A stretch of 64,000 nt of DNA from Sinimarinibacterium flocculans (GTDB lineage Bacteria > Pseudomonadota > Gammaproteobacteria > Nevskiales > Nevskiaceae), in assembly GCF_003201205.1 (NCBI RefSeq), contig NZ_QICN01000013.1, forward strand, positions 1-64,000, read 5' to 3'. Below the pieces are notes generated by a model. The model saw nothing but the letters and a program-made list of their open reading frames with translations. It did not search any database and had not been told where the DNA came from. Shown in pieces: positions 1 to 8,949 of the stretch (positions are counted from its first letter, which is position 1; every line of letters starts with the position of its first letter). A program made the translations under genes and the position numbers.

Positions 1-98
<98 letters not shown>

Positions 99-186
99 TC
101 AGGCTCCGATCTTCTTGGGTCACGTGGCTAAAAAAGGAACAGCTCGATGGCCGCCGGCTTCTGCAAGTCCGCGACCGTCAAAATCT

Positions 187-275
187 GGTGCCCACCACTG
201 GAATCGAACCAGCGGGACTCGCTTCGCTCGTTCCCGCATGGCGGGCCATCTTCGCGCGGTCGCTGGTTCGATTCC
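187..275. repeat. Duplicated 3' half of tRNA-Thr plus inverted T-arm copy
   Basis: Bases 187-215 are an exact 29-base copy of 298-326, the CCA end, acceptor strand and T-arm of the adjacent tRNA-Thr gene. Bases 261-275 repeat the T-arm part (201-215) in inverted orientation, so 201-275 can fold as a long hairpin around a GC-rich core that itself contains short inverted repeats. No other tRNA arms are present, so this is not a second tRNA gene. It lies between tRNA-Thr and tuf, where the spacing is normally short. A tRNA 3'-end duplication is what integrase attachment sites leave behind, but no integrase is present. Confidence 0.75.
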
Positions 276-297
276 CAACCACCGCGCGTACCGAAAC

Positions 298-373
298 TGG
301 TGCCCACCACTGGAATCGAACCAGCGACCTCACCCTTACCAAGGGTGTGCTCTACCGACTGAGCTAGGTGGGC
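298..373 (-). tRNA. tRNA-Thr (GGT anticodon)
   Basis: Read on the minus strand, the gene starts GCCCACC and ends GGTGGGC plus ACCA, giving a perfect 7-bp acceptor stem. The D-arm (CTCAGTCGGTAGAG), anticodon loop CTTGGTAAG with GGT anticodon and T-loop GGTTCGATTCC are all present. Length is 76 bases with an encoded CCA. It is the last tRNA before tuf. Confidence 0.97.
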
Positions 374-400
374 AAATGTTCTCTAAACGCTGCTACTTAC

Positions 401-474
401 TGGAGCGGGTGAAGGGAATCGAACCCTCGTCGTAAGCTTGGAAGGCTTCTGCTCTACCATTGAGCTACACCCGC
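401..474 (-). tRNA. tRNA-Gly (TCC anticodon)
   Basis: The minus strand starts GCGGGTG, pairs with CACCCGC at the 3' end, and finishes TCCA. The anticodon stem-loop holds CTTCCAA, giving anticodon TCC, and the T-loop GGTTCGATTCC is canonical. It is 74 bases long with encoded CCA, 27 bases upstream of tRNA-Thr in the same transcript. Confidence 0.97.
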
Positions 475-503
475 TTCACGCCGCAACAGCGACACACTAT
501 CTA

Positions 504-589
<86 letters not shown>

Positions 590-630
590 GCCGGGCCTGC
601 CGAGGCGCATGCGCCCCGAAAGGGCCGCGT

Positions 631-659
631 ATTGTCTTCGTGTCAACCCACTGCGTCAA
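631..659 (-). promoter_or_regulatory. Predicted sigma-70 promoter of the tRNA-tuf operon
   Basis: On the minus strand TTGACG (659-654) and GACAAT (636-631) are separated by 17 bases and followed immediately by a GC-rich stretch (ACGCGGCCC). The expected transcription start is about 35 bases before tRNA-Tyr. A GC-rich discriminator is typical of stable-RNA promoters under ppGpp (stringent) control; that regulation is inferred. The rest of 590-805 shows no gene. Confidence 0.55.
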
Positions 660-805
660 GGCAAACCGTGCACCTGCCTTCCATGGCGCGACAGCGCTCG
701 ATTTTCAGCCCCCTGCCCGCCCCTCCATGGCGGGCGCCGCCTCCTTCGCCCTGATCCACTCCCGGCGGATAGGCATGCGCCCATTGGACTTCCGGCCCGT
801 CCGCC

Positions 806-3322
806 TCACCCCCGCGGTTTGGCGCGCCGGGTCGGCGCCGCCGCCAGCGGATCCTCGGGCCACGGGTGCTTCGGATAACGTCCGCGCAGGTCCTTGCGGA
901 CGTCGGCATAGCCGCGCGCCCAGAATCCGGCCAGATCCCCGGTCACGGCCACCGGCCGCTGCGCCGGGGACAGCAGGTGCAGCACCACCGGCACGCGACC
1001 ATCGTCCACCGCCGGATGCCGCGCGCAGCCGAACAGCTCCTGCAGCCTGACCGCGAGCACCGGCGGCTCGGGCAGACGGTATTCGAGGCGGATGCGCGAA
1101 CCGGTCGGCACCTCGAAATGCGTGGGTGCCAGCCGGTCGAGACGCTGCTGCCGGGGATAGTCGAGCTGCAGGCGCAGGATCGCCGCCAGGTCCAGCCGGG
1201 CCAGATGATCGCGCCGGGTAACGCCGTCCAGATGCGGGCGCAGCCACGCATCGAGACCGTCCAGCAGTGCCGCGTCGCCCAGGTCGGGCCAGTCCTCGTC
1301 GGCACGCCAGGCGCGCAGCGACATCACCCGGGCCTGCAACTGGCGCGCCGCTTCGGTCCACGGCAGGGCTTCCAGGCCCAGGGCCCGCACGCCCTCGCAC
1401 ATCGCATGGGCCATGGCGTGCGGATCGGCCTTCGCCAGCGGTTTGCGCGAGACGAGCAGGGCGCCGATCCGCATCTGGCGTTCGGCGACGACGGCCTGCG
1501 TCTGGCTGTCCCAGTACACCCGCGTGTCCTCGACCGGCGGGTGATCCTGCAGCAGCCGGACCTCGTCCGCCGCGCAGGCGAAGCGCACGCGGCGCGCGCC
1601 GCGGCGCGTGCCGGCATCGACGCTCCAGTGCGCGATCGCCAGCCACTCGCGGACCGACAGCGCATCGGACGCCGGCAGCGTGGCCTCGCCGCCGTCGGCG
1701 CACTGATAGGCTGCGTCGCGCCCGTCGCGAACGCCCGGACGGCGACGGGCGATGCGCTCGGGGTAGGCCCAGGCGACGACGCGCGCCACGTCCGCTGCCT
1801 CCAGACGCGCAGGCTCGGGCGTCGTGTCGGCCTCGACGTCGAGCAGACGCAGCATCTGTCGCACTGCCTCGCGCACGCGCCGCTGCGCCGCCGCGTCCCC
1901 GCGTCCCCGCAGATAGCGCTCGACCGCATCGACGAGATCGGCGCTGCCGGCATCGCGTTCGTCGAGCACCGCCGCCACCCAGCAGGCCAGTGCGCCGAGG
2001 CCGTGCTCGCGCGCGCGCAGCAGCATGTGCGCGCGTCGGGGCGTCGCCGGCAGACGCACAAGTGCGCGCCCGTGAGCGCTGATGCGGCCGTCGTCGTGCA
2101 GCGCCTCGAGTCCGCGCAGCAAGTCGCGCGCATAGGCCCACGCCGCCTCCGGCGGCGGGTCGAGCAGGGCCAGCGCGGACGGATCGGTCACGCCCCAGGC
2201 GGCCAGTTCGAGCGCGAAGCGCGTCAGGTCGGCTGCGAGAATCTCCGGCGTGTCGTGCATCGGCAGGCCGGCATGCTGCTCGCGGCTCCACAGGCGGACA
2301 CAGACGCCGGGGCCGAGACGCCCGGCGCGACCGGCCCGCTGGTCGGCCGAGGCCCGCGAGACGCGCTCGGTATCGAGCCGGTTGGCCCCGGCACCGAGAT
2401 CGAAGCGCGCCACGCGCACCAGCCCGCCATCGACCACGGTGCGCACCCCTTCGACCGTCAGACTGGTCTGCGCGATGTTGGTCGCCAGAATCACCTTGCG
2501 TCGACCGCCGGCATCCGCCAGCAACGCCGCATCCTGCTCGCGCGGCCCGAGCTCGCCGTACAGCGGATAGACGCCGATGGCGTCGGTCAGGCGCTCGCAC
2601 AGCAGCGCCTGGGCCGCACGGATCTCGCGCGCACCCGGGAGGAAGGCGAGGATGTCTCCGTCCGCTTCGCCGCTCCCGCTCTGCTGCAGGACCTGGGTTG
2701 CGGCCTGCGCCACCGCGCTGCCGTGATCGAGATCGGCGCGAACCGCGACGTGGCGGACCTCCACGTCGTGAAGGCGTCCGCCGCTCTCGATCACCGGCGC
2801 TCCGCCGAGCAGCGTCGACACGCGGGCAATGTCCAGCGTGGCCGACATCACCAGCACCCGCAGATCCGGGCGCAGGTTGGCGCGCGCATCAAGCGCGAGC
2901 GCCAGCGCCAGATCGCCGTCGAGCGAGCGCTCGTGGAATTCGTCGAAGATCAGCAGGCCGACGCCCGGCAGCTCCGGGTCGGCCTGCAGCCGTCGCGCGA
3001 GCAGGCCCTCGGTCACGACCTCGATGCGCGTGCGCGCCGATACCTTGCGCTCGAAACGCACCTGATAGCCGACGGTCTCGCCAACGGATTCGCTGAGCAG
3101 ACTGGCCATTCGTGCGGCCGCCGCGCGCGCAGCGACCCGGCGCGGTTCGAGCATGACGATGCGTTGCCCGGCGAGCCAGGGTTCGTCGAGCAAGGCCAGC
3201 GGCACCACCGTGGTCTTGCCTGAGCCCGGCGGCGCCGACAGCACCGCGCAGCCCTGCGCCAGCGCCGCACGCAGACGCGGCAGCGCGTCGAGAACCGGCA
3301 GCTCGGGAAGATCGAAAGTCAT
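806..3322 (-). CDS. hrpB: ATP-dependent RNA helicase HrpB
   Basis: A DEAH-family superfamily 2 helicase of 838 residues, close to the usual 810-850 for HrpB. The N-terminal half carries the Walker A motif APPGSGKTT near residue 33, a DEFH box (IFDEFHERSLDGD), motif III MSATLD and, in the second RecA domain, DQRAGRAGR (motif VI). The C-terminal third, ending with a PKHPWPEDP segment, matches the HrpB-specific C-terminal domain that distinguishes it from HrpA. HrpB's cellular substrate is poorly defined. It stands alone, with tRNA genes downstream and pilin-like genes upstream, all on the same strand. Confidence 0.95.
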   Translation of the reverse strand: MTFDLPELPVLDALPRLRAALAQGCAVLSAPPGSGKTTVVPLALLDEPWLAGQRIVMLEPRRVAARAAAARMASLLSESVGETVGYQVRFERKVSARTRIEVVTEGLLARRLQADPELPGVGLLIFDEFHERSLDGDLALALALDARANLRPDLRVLVMSATLDIARVSTLLGGAPVIESGGRLHDVEVRHVAVRADLDHGSAVAQAATQVLQQSGSGEADGDILAFLPGAREIRAAQALLCERLTDAIGVYPLYGELGPREQDAALLADAGGRRKVILATNIAQTSLTVEGVRTVVDGGLVRVARFDLGAGANRLDTERVSRASADQRAGRAGRLGPGVCVRLWSREQHAGLPMHDTPEILAADLTRFALELAAWGVTDPSALALLDPPPEAAWAYARDLLRGLEALHDDGRISAHGRALVRLPATPRRAHMLLRAREHGLGALACWVAAVLDERDAGSADLVDAVERYLRGRGDAAAQRRVREAVRQMLRLLDVEADTTPEPARLEAADVARVVAWAYPERIARRRPGVRDGRDAAYQCADGGEATLPASDALSVREWLAIAHWSVDAGTRRGARRVRFACAADEVRLLQDHPPVEDTRVYWDSQTQAVVAERQMRIGALLVSRKPLAKADPHAMAHAMCEGVRALGLEALPWTEAARQLQARVMSLRAWRADEDWPDLGDAALLDGLDAWLRPHLDGVTRRDHLARLDLAAILRLQLDYPRQQRLDRLAPTHFEVPTGSRIRLEYRLPEPPVLAVRLQELFGCARHPAVDDGRVPVVLHLLSPAQRPVAVTGDLAGFWARGYADVRKDLRGRYPKHPWPEDPLAAAPTRRAKPRG

Positions 3323-3458
3323 GGCGTCGTCAGCCGCGCAGTGTAGCGAGCACGCCGCGCCCCGGGACTGAGCCGAAGTTCTTTGCCCAAGGCATTCGCC
3401 GCTTCACTCCCCGGGCGCCGCTCGTCACCGGAGCGGGGCCCGCAGGCCGGGGACTCGC

Positions 3459-5279
3459 TCATTCCACGAGCGTCGCAACCCCCAGATTGCAGCTCAACCG
3501 CGCGCCGATCTCGGCGTTGGCCAGATTGACACCGAGAAGATCCAGCAGGCCGTTGAGGACGGGATCCAGCAACGGGCTCAGCAGGCTGCCCAGCAGTGCT
3601 CCGACCACCCCCAGCACGGCTTCCAGCAGATTGCCGAGCAGACCGGAGTTCAGGACTTTCACTTCCAGCTCGAGTCCGGCGAGGGTGTCCGTCAAGCTGC
3701 CGACGATATCCTGTGCCGAGATATTCTGGTACATCGCCGCGGTCTCCGCAGCGCCGATTTCCGGCAGCGGATCCGGATTGGCCGGGGTGGCGGAGTAGGT
3801 CAACGATCGGCTGGATCCGGCCACCGGCACATTGGCGGCGATGCCGATTTCGGCCACCGGGATCCCGAGAACCTTGAGCGAAAGAATGTTCAGCACATCA
3901 GCGTCCGGGAACGGCGTGCCGGAGCCGAAGAAGTCATTGAGGTCTGCGGCGCTGAAGGTGCCGATCGCCAGGCGGGCCAGCGCGGTCTCGGTATCGACCT
4001 CCAGCGCCTTGTCGCCGTTGAGGGCGCACTCATAGCCAGTCACGTAAGCTTCCGCGCCCCCTACATCCACGCCGACATCGAGATCGCTGTCCAGCACCTG
4101 GAGATCGAGCAATGGCAGGGCGTCGAGAACCTTGTTCAAAAAACCGATCACCCCGAGATCCACGCTCACCAGCGCCCGCACCTGTGCCGTACGCACATAG
4201 ATTCGGCGCTCGCCTCCCTTGGGGTCGGCCGGATCGATCAGGGCCGGGTTGCCGATGACTGAAATCTGTGGTGGCTCAACCACCGAAGCGGCGATGCGGA
4301 TGCCGAGCAACCCGGGAACATTCACACCCACGTCGGCGGCCAGCGCATGCTCCTGACTGGCCACCTGTACGAGCGCCTGCAGCAGATCGAAAGCGTTCAG
4401 TCCCAGATTCAGGCCGGAGGCTTCGCCGCCCGTCTGCAGGGTCAGCAAATCACCCAGGCGGATCGGCAGCGGCGGCAGGCCAAGGCTCAGCAACTGCGCC
4501 CCGAACGCCGACAGCACGACTCCGGCCGTGCTGCCGCTGCCCACTGCCTCGATCTGGGCCTGAATCAGGTTGAGCAGGTCCACCTCGGCATCGAGCAAGG
4601 CGTCGTAGCCGCCAACCTCGAGATCGACGTCAATGCCCTCCAGAAACGCGACGTTGTCGAGGAACTCCAGGAGACTCACGTTGACGTTGGCGACACCGTC
4701 CCAGCCGACCACGGTGAGCGCAACGTTGCTGCCCAGCAGTGCGCCGAGCAGGGCATTGACCACACCATCCTGCAAGGTCGCCACCGTCGAGCGGATGTTC
4801 AGCGCCGCCTGCGGCGTGCTGATCGTGGCGGTGGCCCGGCGGCTGATCTGCGGCGTGGCGATGAATGGCATGACGCCCGGGGGCGTACCGGAAATCACCA
4901 CCTCGACAGTGTCGTGCAAACTGACGTCACCGCCAGTGTCCAGTCTCGGCGTCTCAAACGGCCGCCAGCGTCCGCAGGTGACCACGATCTGATAGTTTTT
5001 TCCGCCCAGATTATTCGCGGCTGCGAGTTCTGCCGCCGGCCGGGCCGTGCCACCGCAGGATTGCAGTCCGGCCTCGTCGTAGAGGTCCCGGGCGCCCGCG
5101 ATTGCAGCCAGGTCGGCTGCCTTCTGATACTCGATATCGTAGTAGTAGAGCAGGCCGATGTCGGCCAGCGAGAGCATGATCACCAGCACGCTCAGGCTGA
5201 TGGCCGCGAAGACGCTGGCCGAACCCTTCTGGCCCTTTTTGATCACCGGGAGGCGGGATCGGAAAGCCGTTCTCTGCAC
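3459..5279 (-). CDS. TadG-like pilus-assembly / DUF2134 protein
   Basis: A 606-residue protein with one membrane segment near residues 22-46 (ASVFAAISLSVLVIML) followed by YQKAADLAAIAGARDLYD, the TadG/von-Willebrand-type minor pilin signature. The remainder is a long extracytoplasmic region rich in Leu, Val and Gly with recurring segments such as LLDLQVLD, LLDPVLNGLLDLLG and LLGSLLSP. The family anchors or modulates Flp/Tad pili. The two TadE-like genes lie just upstream in the same operon (12 bases between genes). No Tad ATPase, secretin or prepilin peptidase is in the window. The N-terminal assignment is firm; the role of the C-terminal region is unknown. Confidence 0.8.
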   Translation of the reverse strand: MQRTAFRSRLPVIKKGQKGSASVFAAISLSVLVIMLSLADIGLLYYYDIEYQKAADLAAIAGARDLYDEAGLQSCGGTARPAAELAAANNLGGKNYQIVVTCGRWRPFETPRLDTGGDVSLHDTVEVVISGTPPGVMPFIATPQISRRATATISTPQAALNIRSTVATLQDGVVNALLGALLGSNVALTVVGWDGVANVNVSLLEFLDNVAFLEGIDVDLEVGGYDALLDAEVDLLNLIQAQIEAVGSGSTAGVVLSAFGAQLLSLGLPPLPIRLGDLLTLQTGGEASGLNLGLNAFDLLQALVQVASQEHALAADVGVNVPGLLGIRIAASVVEPPQISVIGNPALIDPADPKGGERRIYVRTAQVRALVSVDLGVIGFLNKVLDALPLLDLQVLDSDLDVGVDVGGAEAYVTGYECALNGDKALEVDTETALARLAIGTFSAADLNDFFGSGTPFPDADVLNILSLKVLGIPVAEIGIAANVPVAGSSRSLTYSATPANPDPLPEIGAAETAAMYQNISAQDIVGSLTDTLAGLELEVKVLNSGLLGNLLEAVLGVVGALLGSLLSPLLDPVLNGLLDLLGVNLANAEIGARLSCNLGVATLVE

Positions 5280-5291
5280 TGGCGCATGCCC

Positions 5292-5810
5292 CTACAAGTT
5301 GGCGACCGCACAGCCGGTCAGCGTATCGAACAGGCCGCCGCCCACACTGCCGACCATCGGCAGGGTGATGGGCGGCAAGATTCGGACGAGGTCATAGGGA
5401 AAGCGCACCTCGACACGCACCAACCCGGCTGCACCGTCGGTGCCGCAGCCCCCTCCATCGACACGGATGCGGGGCAGCACCTCACTCTGCAACAAGGCCA
5501 GGCGTTCCGCGTACTCGCCGCTATCCGCGGTCATCGCCAGCGACACCGCCAGCGAGTTGATGACCTGCTGTTTGATCGAATCCTTCTGTGTCTCTGTCAG
5601 CGTCTCGAGGCTGGACACTCCAGGCAACACCACGAGGGCGCGGGCGCCGTCTGTGGCCGCACGTGAAACCACCAGCTGGGCGTAAAACAGAACACCGAAG
5701 CTGATCAGGATGTACAACACCAGCACAAAGATCGGCAGCACCAGCGCAAACTCCACGACTGCCGCGCCGGATTGTCGCGGCTGCCGGACGTCCTTCAGGG
5801 GGCTGTTCAC
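5292..5810 (-). CDS. TadE-like minor pilin (second copy)
   Basis: A 172-residue pseudopilin-like protein. The N-terminus has a short basic stretch, then QSGAAVVEFALVLPIFVLVL, the TadE motif (small residues, Glu five residues into the hydrophobic segment), and one transmembrane helix. The only start codon in frame before this motif is the GTG at 5810, which overlaps the TGA stop of the upstream gene in a GTGA arrangement, indicating translational coupling. The C-terminal part contains two Cys (GGCGTDG and TGCAVANL) that may form a disulfide. It acts presumably with the neighbouring TadE- and TadG-like proteins in a surface pilus. Confidence 0.82.
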   Translation of the reverse strand: MNSPLKDVRQPRQSGAAVVEFALVLPIFVLVLYILISFGVLFYAQLVVSRAATDGARALVVLPGVSSLETLTETQKDSIKQQVINSLAVSLAMTADSGEYAERLALLQSEVLPRIRVDGGGCGTDGAAGLVRVEVRFPYDLVRILPPITLPMVGSVGGGLFDTLTGCAVANL

Positions 5811-6397
5811 AACGTGAACCCCCGGGCGTCGATCAGCAGACGCCCCTGCCCGGTCAGCTCGTCCGGAGTCACCAGCCCCAGGCCAGGCAGACGCGGGACG
5901 AAGGGTGCGGCGGCGTAGTCGTAGCGCACGGTGACCACGATCTGACAAGCCGAAGCACCGCAGTCCGGCGGCGCTACGGCCGGACAGGCCTGCTGGTCGC
6001 AACTGGCCGAGGTGGCGTCGGTGCACTCGGCGCCGTCCGGGCAGATGCGCGCCACCACCTGCAGCGCCGTCGATCCATCGCGCAGCATCCAGCTCGCCTG
6101 CGCTGTCGCGACACCAAAGGCGGCTTTCAGCCGCTCGTTGAACTGATGTTGCTGCCGGTCCTCCGGATCGCAGGGAGCGCCCATCGCCTGCGCGCAGCTT
6201 TGCAGTGGATAACGCTGGGCGGCGCGCGCGCCGCTCTCTGCGGCATGCTGCAACCCGAGCCGCATCAGGAAGATCAGGCCGTAGGTCAGCGCGCCGTAGA
6301 ACAGGACGAGCATGATCGGCAGCACGAATGCGAACTCGATCGCCGTCGCGCCGCCCTGCCTGTTGTTGCCGATCGTCCTGAATCCGTAGCTGCGCAT
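5807..6397 (-). CDS. TadE-like minor pilin (first copy)
   Basis: A 196-residue protein. The ATG at 6397 gives MRSYGFRTIGNNRQGGATAI followed by EFAFVLPIMLVLFYGALTYG, the TadE transmembrane motif. Downstream come AAESGARAAQRYPL and a Cys-rich segment (ECTDATSASCDQQACPAV, PPDCGASACQ) suggesting two or three disulfides in the exported domain. It is the first gene of the three-gene pilin operon. A longer reading frame upstream in the same phase is low-complexity Arg-rich translation and was not used. Confidence 0.82.
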   Translation of the reverse strand: MRSYGFRTIGNNRQGGATAIEFAFVLPIMLVLFYGALTYGLIFLMRLGLQHAAESGARAAQRYPLQSCAQAMGAPCDPEDRQQHQFNERLKAAFGVATAQASWMLRDGSTALQVVARICPDGAECTDATSASCDQQACPAVAPPDCGASACQIVVTVRYDYAAAPFVPRLPGLGLVTPDELTGQGRLLIDARGFTL

Positions 6398-6572
6398 CCT
6401 GGGTCCCCGCCGGTCCTGCGTGGACGCCGCTCCTGCACCGGGGAACCGGCACCTGGAGCCGTGCGTCCTGCACTCGGCTACACGATGCCCGGCCGGTGAC
6501 CGGCATGGAGGGATGGCCCGCCCAGCGGGGGCGGCCGGCCGACGAGTTGCGCGGACGACCGTTTGTCGCCGA

Positions 6573-7346
6573 TCAGCGGTCGTCGGCGAGCACGCGCAGG
6601 CCTTCGAGGACGAGGTCGGGCCGGTGCTCCCAGTCGCCGTGCAGATGCGGCAGCAGTACGCTCGCATCGCCGCCCGTGACGATCCGCCTGACAGCGGCGG
6701 TCGCCGACAGTGCCCGGTCGATCGCGCCAAGGCACGCCAGCATCGCGCCCTGACTGACGCAGGCCTCGGTGTCGAGGCCGAGGCCTGCGTGATAGGTGGT
6801 GCCCTGCTCGCGCGTCGCGAAGCGGGTCTGTCCCAGAACGGCGCGCTGCTGGGTCAGCAGACCGGCGGCGATGATGCCGCCAAGGTGGCGGCCGGCTTCG
6901 TCGAAGCCGTCGACGGTCAGTGCAGTGCCGGCATCGACGATGCAGGTTGCGACCCGGTGCTCGCTCCAGGCCGCAACCATGACCAGCCAGCGGTCGACGC
7001 CGAGTCGCGCCGGCTCGGCGTAGCCGTTGCGCAGGCCACGCCACTGTTCGGCGCTGCGGGCGAAATGCGGTGCACGGCCGAAGCGTTCGCGCACCGCTGC
7101 GGCCAGCGGCGCTTCGTTGGCGGGGCCGGTGACATGCGAAATCCAGACCTCGGCCGGCTGCACCGGCGCCAGGCTCGGCAGCGCCACGGCGGGCTCGCCG
7201 GCATGGACGATCACGCCGCAATCGCCGAGACCGGCGTCGGCCTGCCACGCCCACTTGAGTCGCGAGTTGCCGATGTCGAGCAACAGTCGCGGCGCATGGA
7301 TCTGCGCCTTGCGGTTCCGCGGCGACCGTGCCGGGGCGTCGGTCAC
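6573..7346 (-). CDS. coaX: Type III pantothenate kinase
   Basis: Phosphorylates pantothenate in the first step of coenzyme A synthesis; belongs to the ASKHA fold. At 257 residues it has the usual length. The phosphate-1 motif LLLDIGNSRLKW is near residue 22, the GVDRWLVMVAA segment near 115 and the DAGTALTVD motif near 137. Its ATG overlaps the birA stop (ATGA at 7346-7343). Pairing of coaX with birA is common in gammaproteobacteria and betaproteobacteria (the Bvg accessory factor arrangement). It is the last gene of a four-gene operon. Confidence 0.95.
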   Translation of the reverse strand: MTDAPARSPRNRKAQIHAPRLLLDIGNSRLKWAWQADAGLGDCGVIVHAGEPAVALPSLAPVQPAEVWISHVTGPANEAPLAAAVRERFGRAPHFARSAEQWRGLRNGYAEPARLGVDRWLVMVAAWSEHRVATCIVDAGTALTVDGFDEAGRHLGGIIAAGLLTQQRAVLGQTRFATREQGTTYHAGLGLDTEACVSQGAMLACLGAIDRALSATAAVRRIVTGGDASVLLPHLHGDWEHRPDLVLEGLRVLADDR

Positions 7347-8317
7347 GACGCGATCCGCAGGCTGACTTCGCCCGAATGCAGGCGATGGCGGGTCCCGGCG
7401 GCATCGACCAGCAGCGCGCCATCGTCGTCGATGCCGCGGGCGACGCCGTCGAGCACCCGATCGCCGAGCTGGACCTTGACGGCGCGCTCGCGAGTCGCAT
7501 CGAGTTCCTCCCAGGCCTGGGCGTGGGGTGCGAAGCCACGGCGCGGATAGTCGGCCAGCAGCGTCGCCAGCGCGCCGAGCAGGTCGGCGGCCACGGCATT
7601 GCGCGACGGCACCGCGTCGAGCAGCTCAGGCAGGTTGACCCAGGGCTGCGCGATGTCGCTGGCCTGCTGGGCCTGCAGCGCCAGGTTCAGGCCGATGCCG
7701 ACGACGACGCGGCAACTGCCGCCGCCTTCGCCGCGATGTTCGATCAGGATGCCGGCCAGCTTGCGACCGCCGGCCACGAGGTCATTCGGCCACTTGACCT
7801 TAACGGCCGCTGCGCCGAGCGCGCGCAGGCGCTGCGCGCAGACGACGCCGACCGCAAGCGGTAGCGCGGTCAGCTGCGCCGGCATCGCCTCGAACGACCA
7901 GGCGACCGACAACGCGAGCTGGGCCGCGAACGGCGTGACCCAGTTGCGGCCGCGGCGACCACGCCCGGCGGCCTGGTATTCGGCGAGCAGGGCCTGCGGA
8001 TCGTTGCCGGCGTCGGCTGCCAGCAACTGCGAGTTGGTCGAGTCGGTGACCGTGACGACCTGCACCCGCAGCGCGTGACCCAGCGCGGCCTGCAAGCGCG
8101 CCTGATCGAGCCGCTCGATCGGGCTTGCGAGTCGATAGCCGAGGCCGTGGCGGGCCTCGACGGCGAGCTGCCAGTCCTTGAGTCGTTCGACACGCTTGGC
8201 CAGCGCGGCGCGGCTGATTCCGCAGGCGGCCGCGAGCTGCTCGCCGGAATGCCAGGCGCCGTCGGCCAGGCGGTCGACCAGGGCCAGCAGTTCGGTCTCG
8301 CTCAGCGACTGTGCCAT
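7343..8317 (-). CDS. birA: Biotin-[acetyl-CoA-carboxylase] ligase / repressor BirA
   Basis: Makes biotinyl-AMP and biotinylates the carboxyl carrier protein; the N-terminal winged helix also represses biotin genes. The 324 residues contain a helix-turn-helix (residues 10-62, GEQLAAACGISRAALAKRVE), the ATP/biotin loop GRGRRGRN, the motif KVKWPNDL and a C-terminal SH3-like domain. The ATG at 8317 starts MAQSLSETE, within the end of plsY (16-base overlap). A full HTH implies the bifunctional regulator form. Downstream it overlaps coaX. Confidence 0.95.
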   Translation of the reverse strand: MAQSLSETELLALVDRLADGAWHSGEQLAAACGISRAALAKRVERLKDWQLAVEARHGLGYRLASPIERLDQARLQAALGHALRVQVVTVTDSTNSQLLAADAGNDPQALLAEYQAAGRGRRGRNWVTPFAAQLALSVAWSFEAMPAQLTALPLAVGVVCAQRLRALGAAAVKVKWPNDLVAGGRKLAGILIEHRGEGGGSCRVVVGIGLNLALQAQQASDIAQPWVNLPELLDAVPSRNAVAADLLGALATLLADYPRRGFAPHAQAWEELDATRERAVKVQLGDRVLDGVARGIDDDGALLVDAAGTRHRLHSGEVSLRIAS

Positions 8318-8949
8318 CGCCGCAGCACCATCGCCTTTTCGAAACGATGCTCGTTGCCGGCGAGCAGACGGCGCAGGTTGTCGCGATGCTTCCACACCAC
8401 CAGCGCGGTCATCGCTAGCGTGAATGCACCGGCATCGGAGAACAGGCCGGCGGCGCTGAAGCAGGTCACGATCAGCACCGCGATCAGGGCCGACATCAAC
8501 GTCGCCAGGCTGACATAGCCGGTCAGCATCACCACCAGGGCGAAGCCGGCGAGCATCCACGGCAGCGCCGCGCCCATCAGCGCGCCGAACACGCCGGCGA
8601 GCGTGGCCACGCCCTTGCCACCGCGAAACCCGGCGGTGATCGGGTAGCAGTGGCCGACCGCGACCGCGACGCCGCACAGATAGGCCTGCTGGCGGCGATC
8701 GAGCAGCGGCTCGCCGAGGCCCGGCAGCGCCGGCACGACCACACTGGCGACCACGCCCTTGATCACGTCGATCGCGAGCACGCCGACGGCGAAGCGCGCG
8801 CCCTGGGTACGCAGTGCGTTGGTCGCACCGAGATTGCCGCTGCCCTGGGTGCGCAGGTCGACGCCGCCGCGCAGCCAGCCGACGATCTGGCCGCCCATGA
8901 TCGTGCCGATCAGGTAGGCCAGCGCGGTCTGCCAGACCGGGTCGATCAT
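8302..8949 (-). CDS. plsY: Glycerol-3-phosphate acyltransferase PlsY
   Basis: An integral membrane enzyme transferring acyl groups from acyl-phosphate to glycerol-3-phosphate in phospholipid synthesis. The 215-residue product starts at the ATG at 8949 (MIDPVWQTALAYLIGTIMGG). All three family motifs are visible: GSGNLGATN, GHCYPITAGFRGGKG and KHRDNLRRLLAGNEHR, set among about five or more membrane segments. The start overlaps the stop of the M61 peptidase gene (ATGA), which argues for this start over an ATG 39 bases upstream. Confidence 0.95.
   Translation of the reverse strand: MIDPVWQTALAYLIGTIMGGQIVGWLRGGVDLRTQGSGNLGATNALRTQGARFAVGVLAIDVIKGVVASVVVPALPGLGEPLLDRRQQAYLCGVAVAVGHCYPITAGFRGGKGVATLAGVFGALMGAALPWMLAGFALVVMLTGYVSLATLMSALIAVLIVTCFSAAGLFSDAGAFTLAMTALVVWKHRDNLRRLLAGNEHRFEKAMVLRRWHSR

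Noticed and set aside
866-3223. 785-codon open frame on the plus strand
   Set aside because: It lies wholly antisense to hrpB, whose helicase motifs are complete; long antisense frames are expected at this GC content. Its translation is Arg/Gln/His-rich with no motif.
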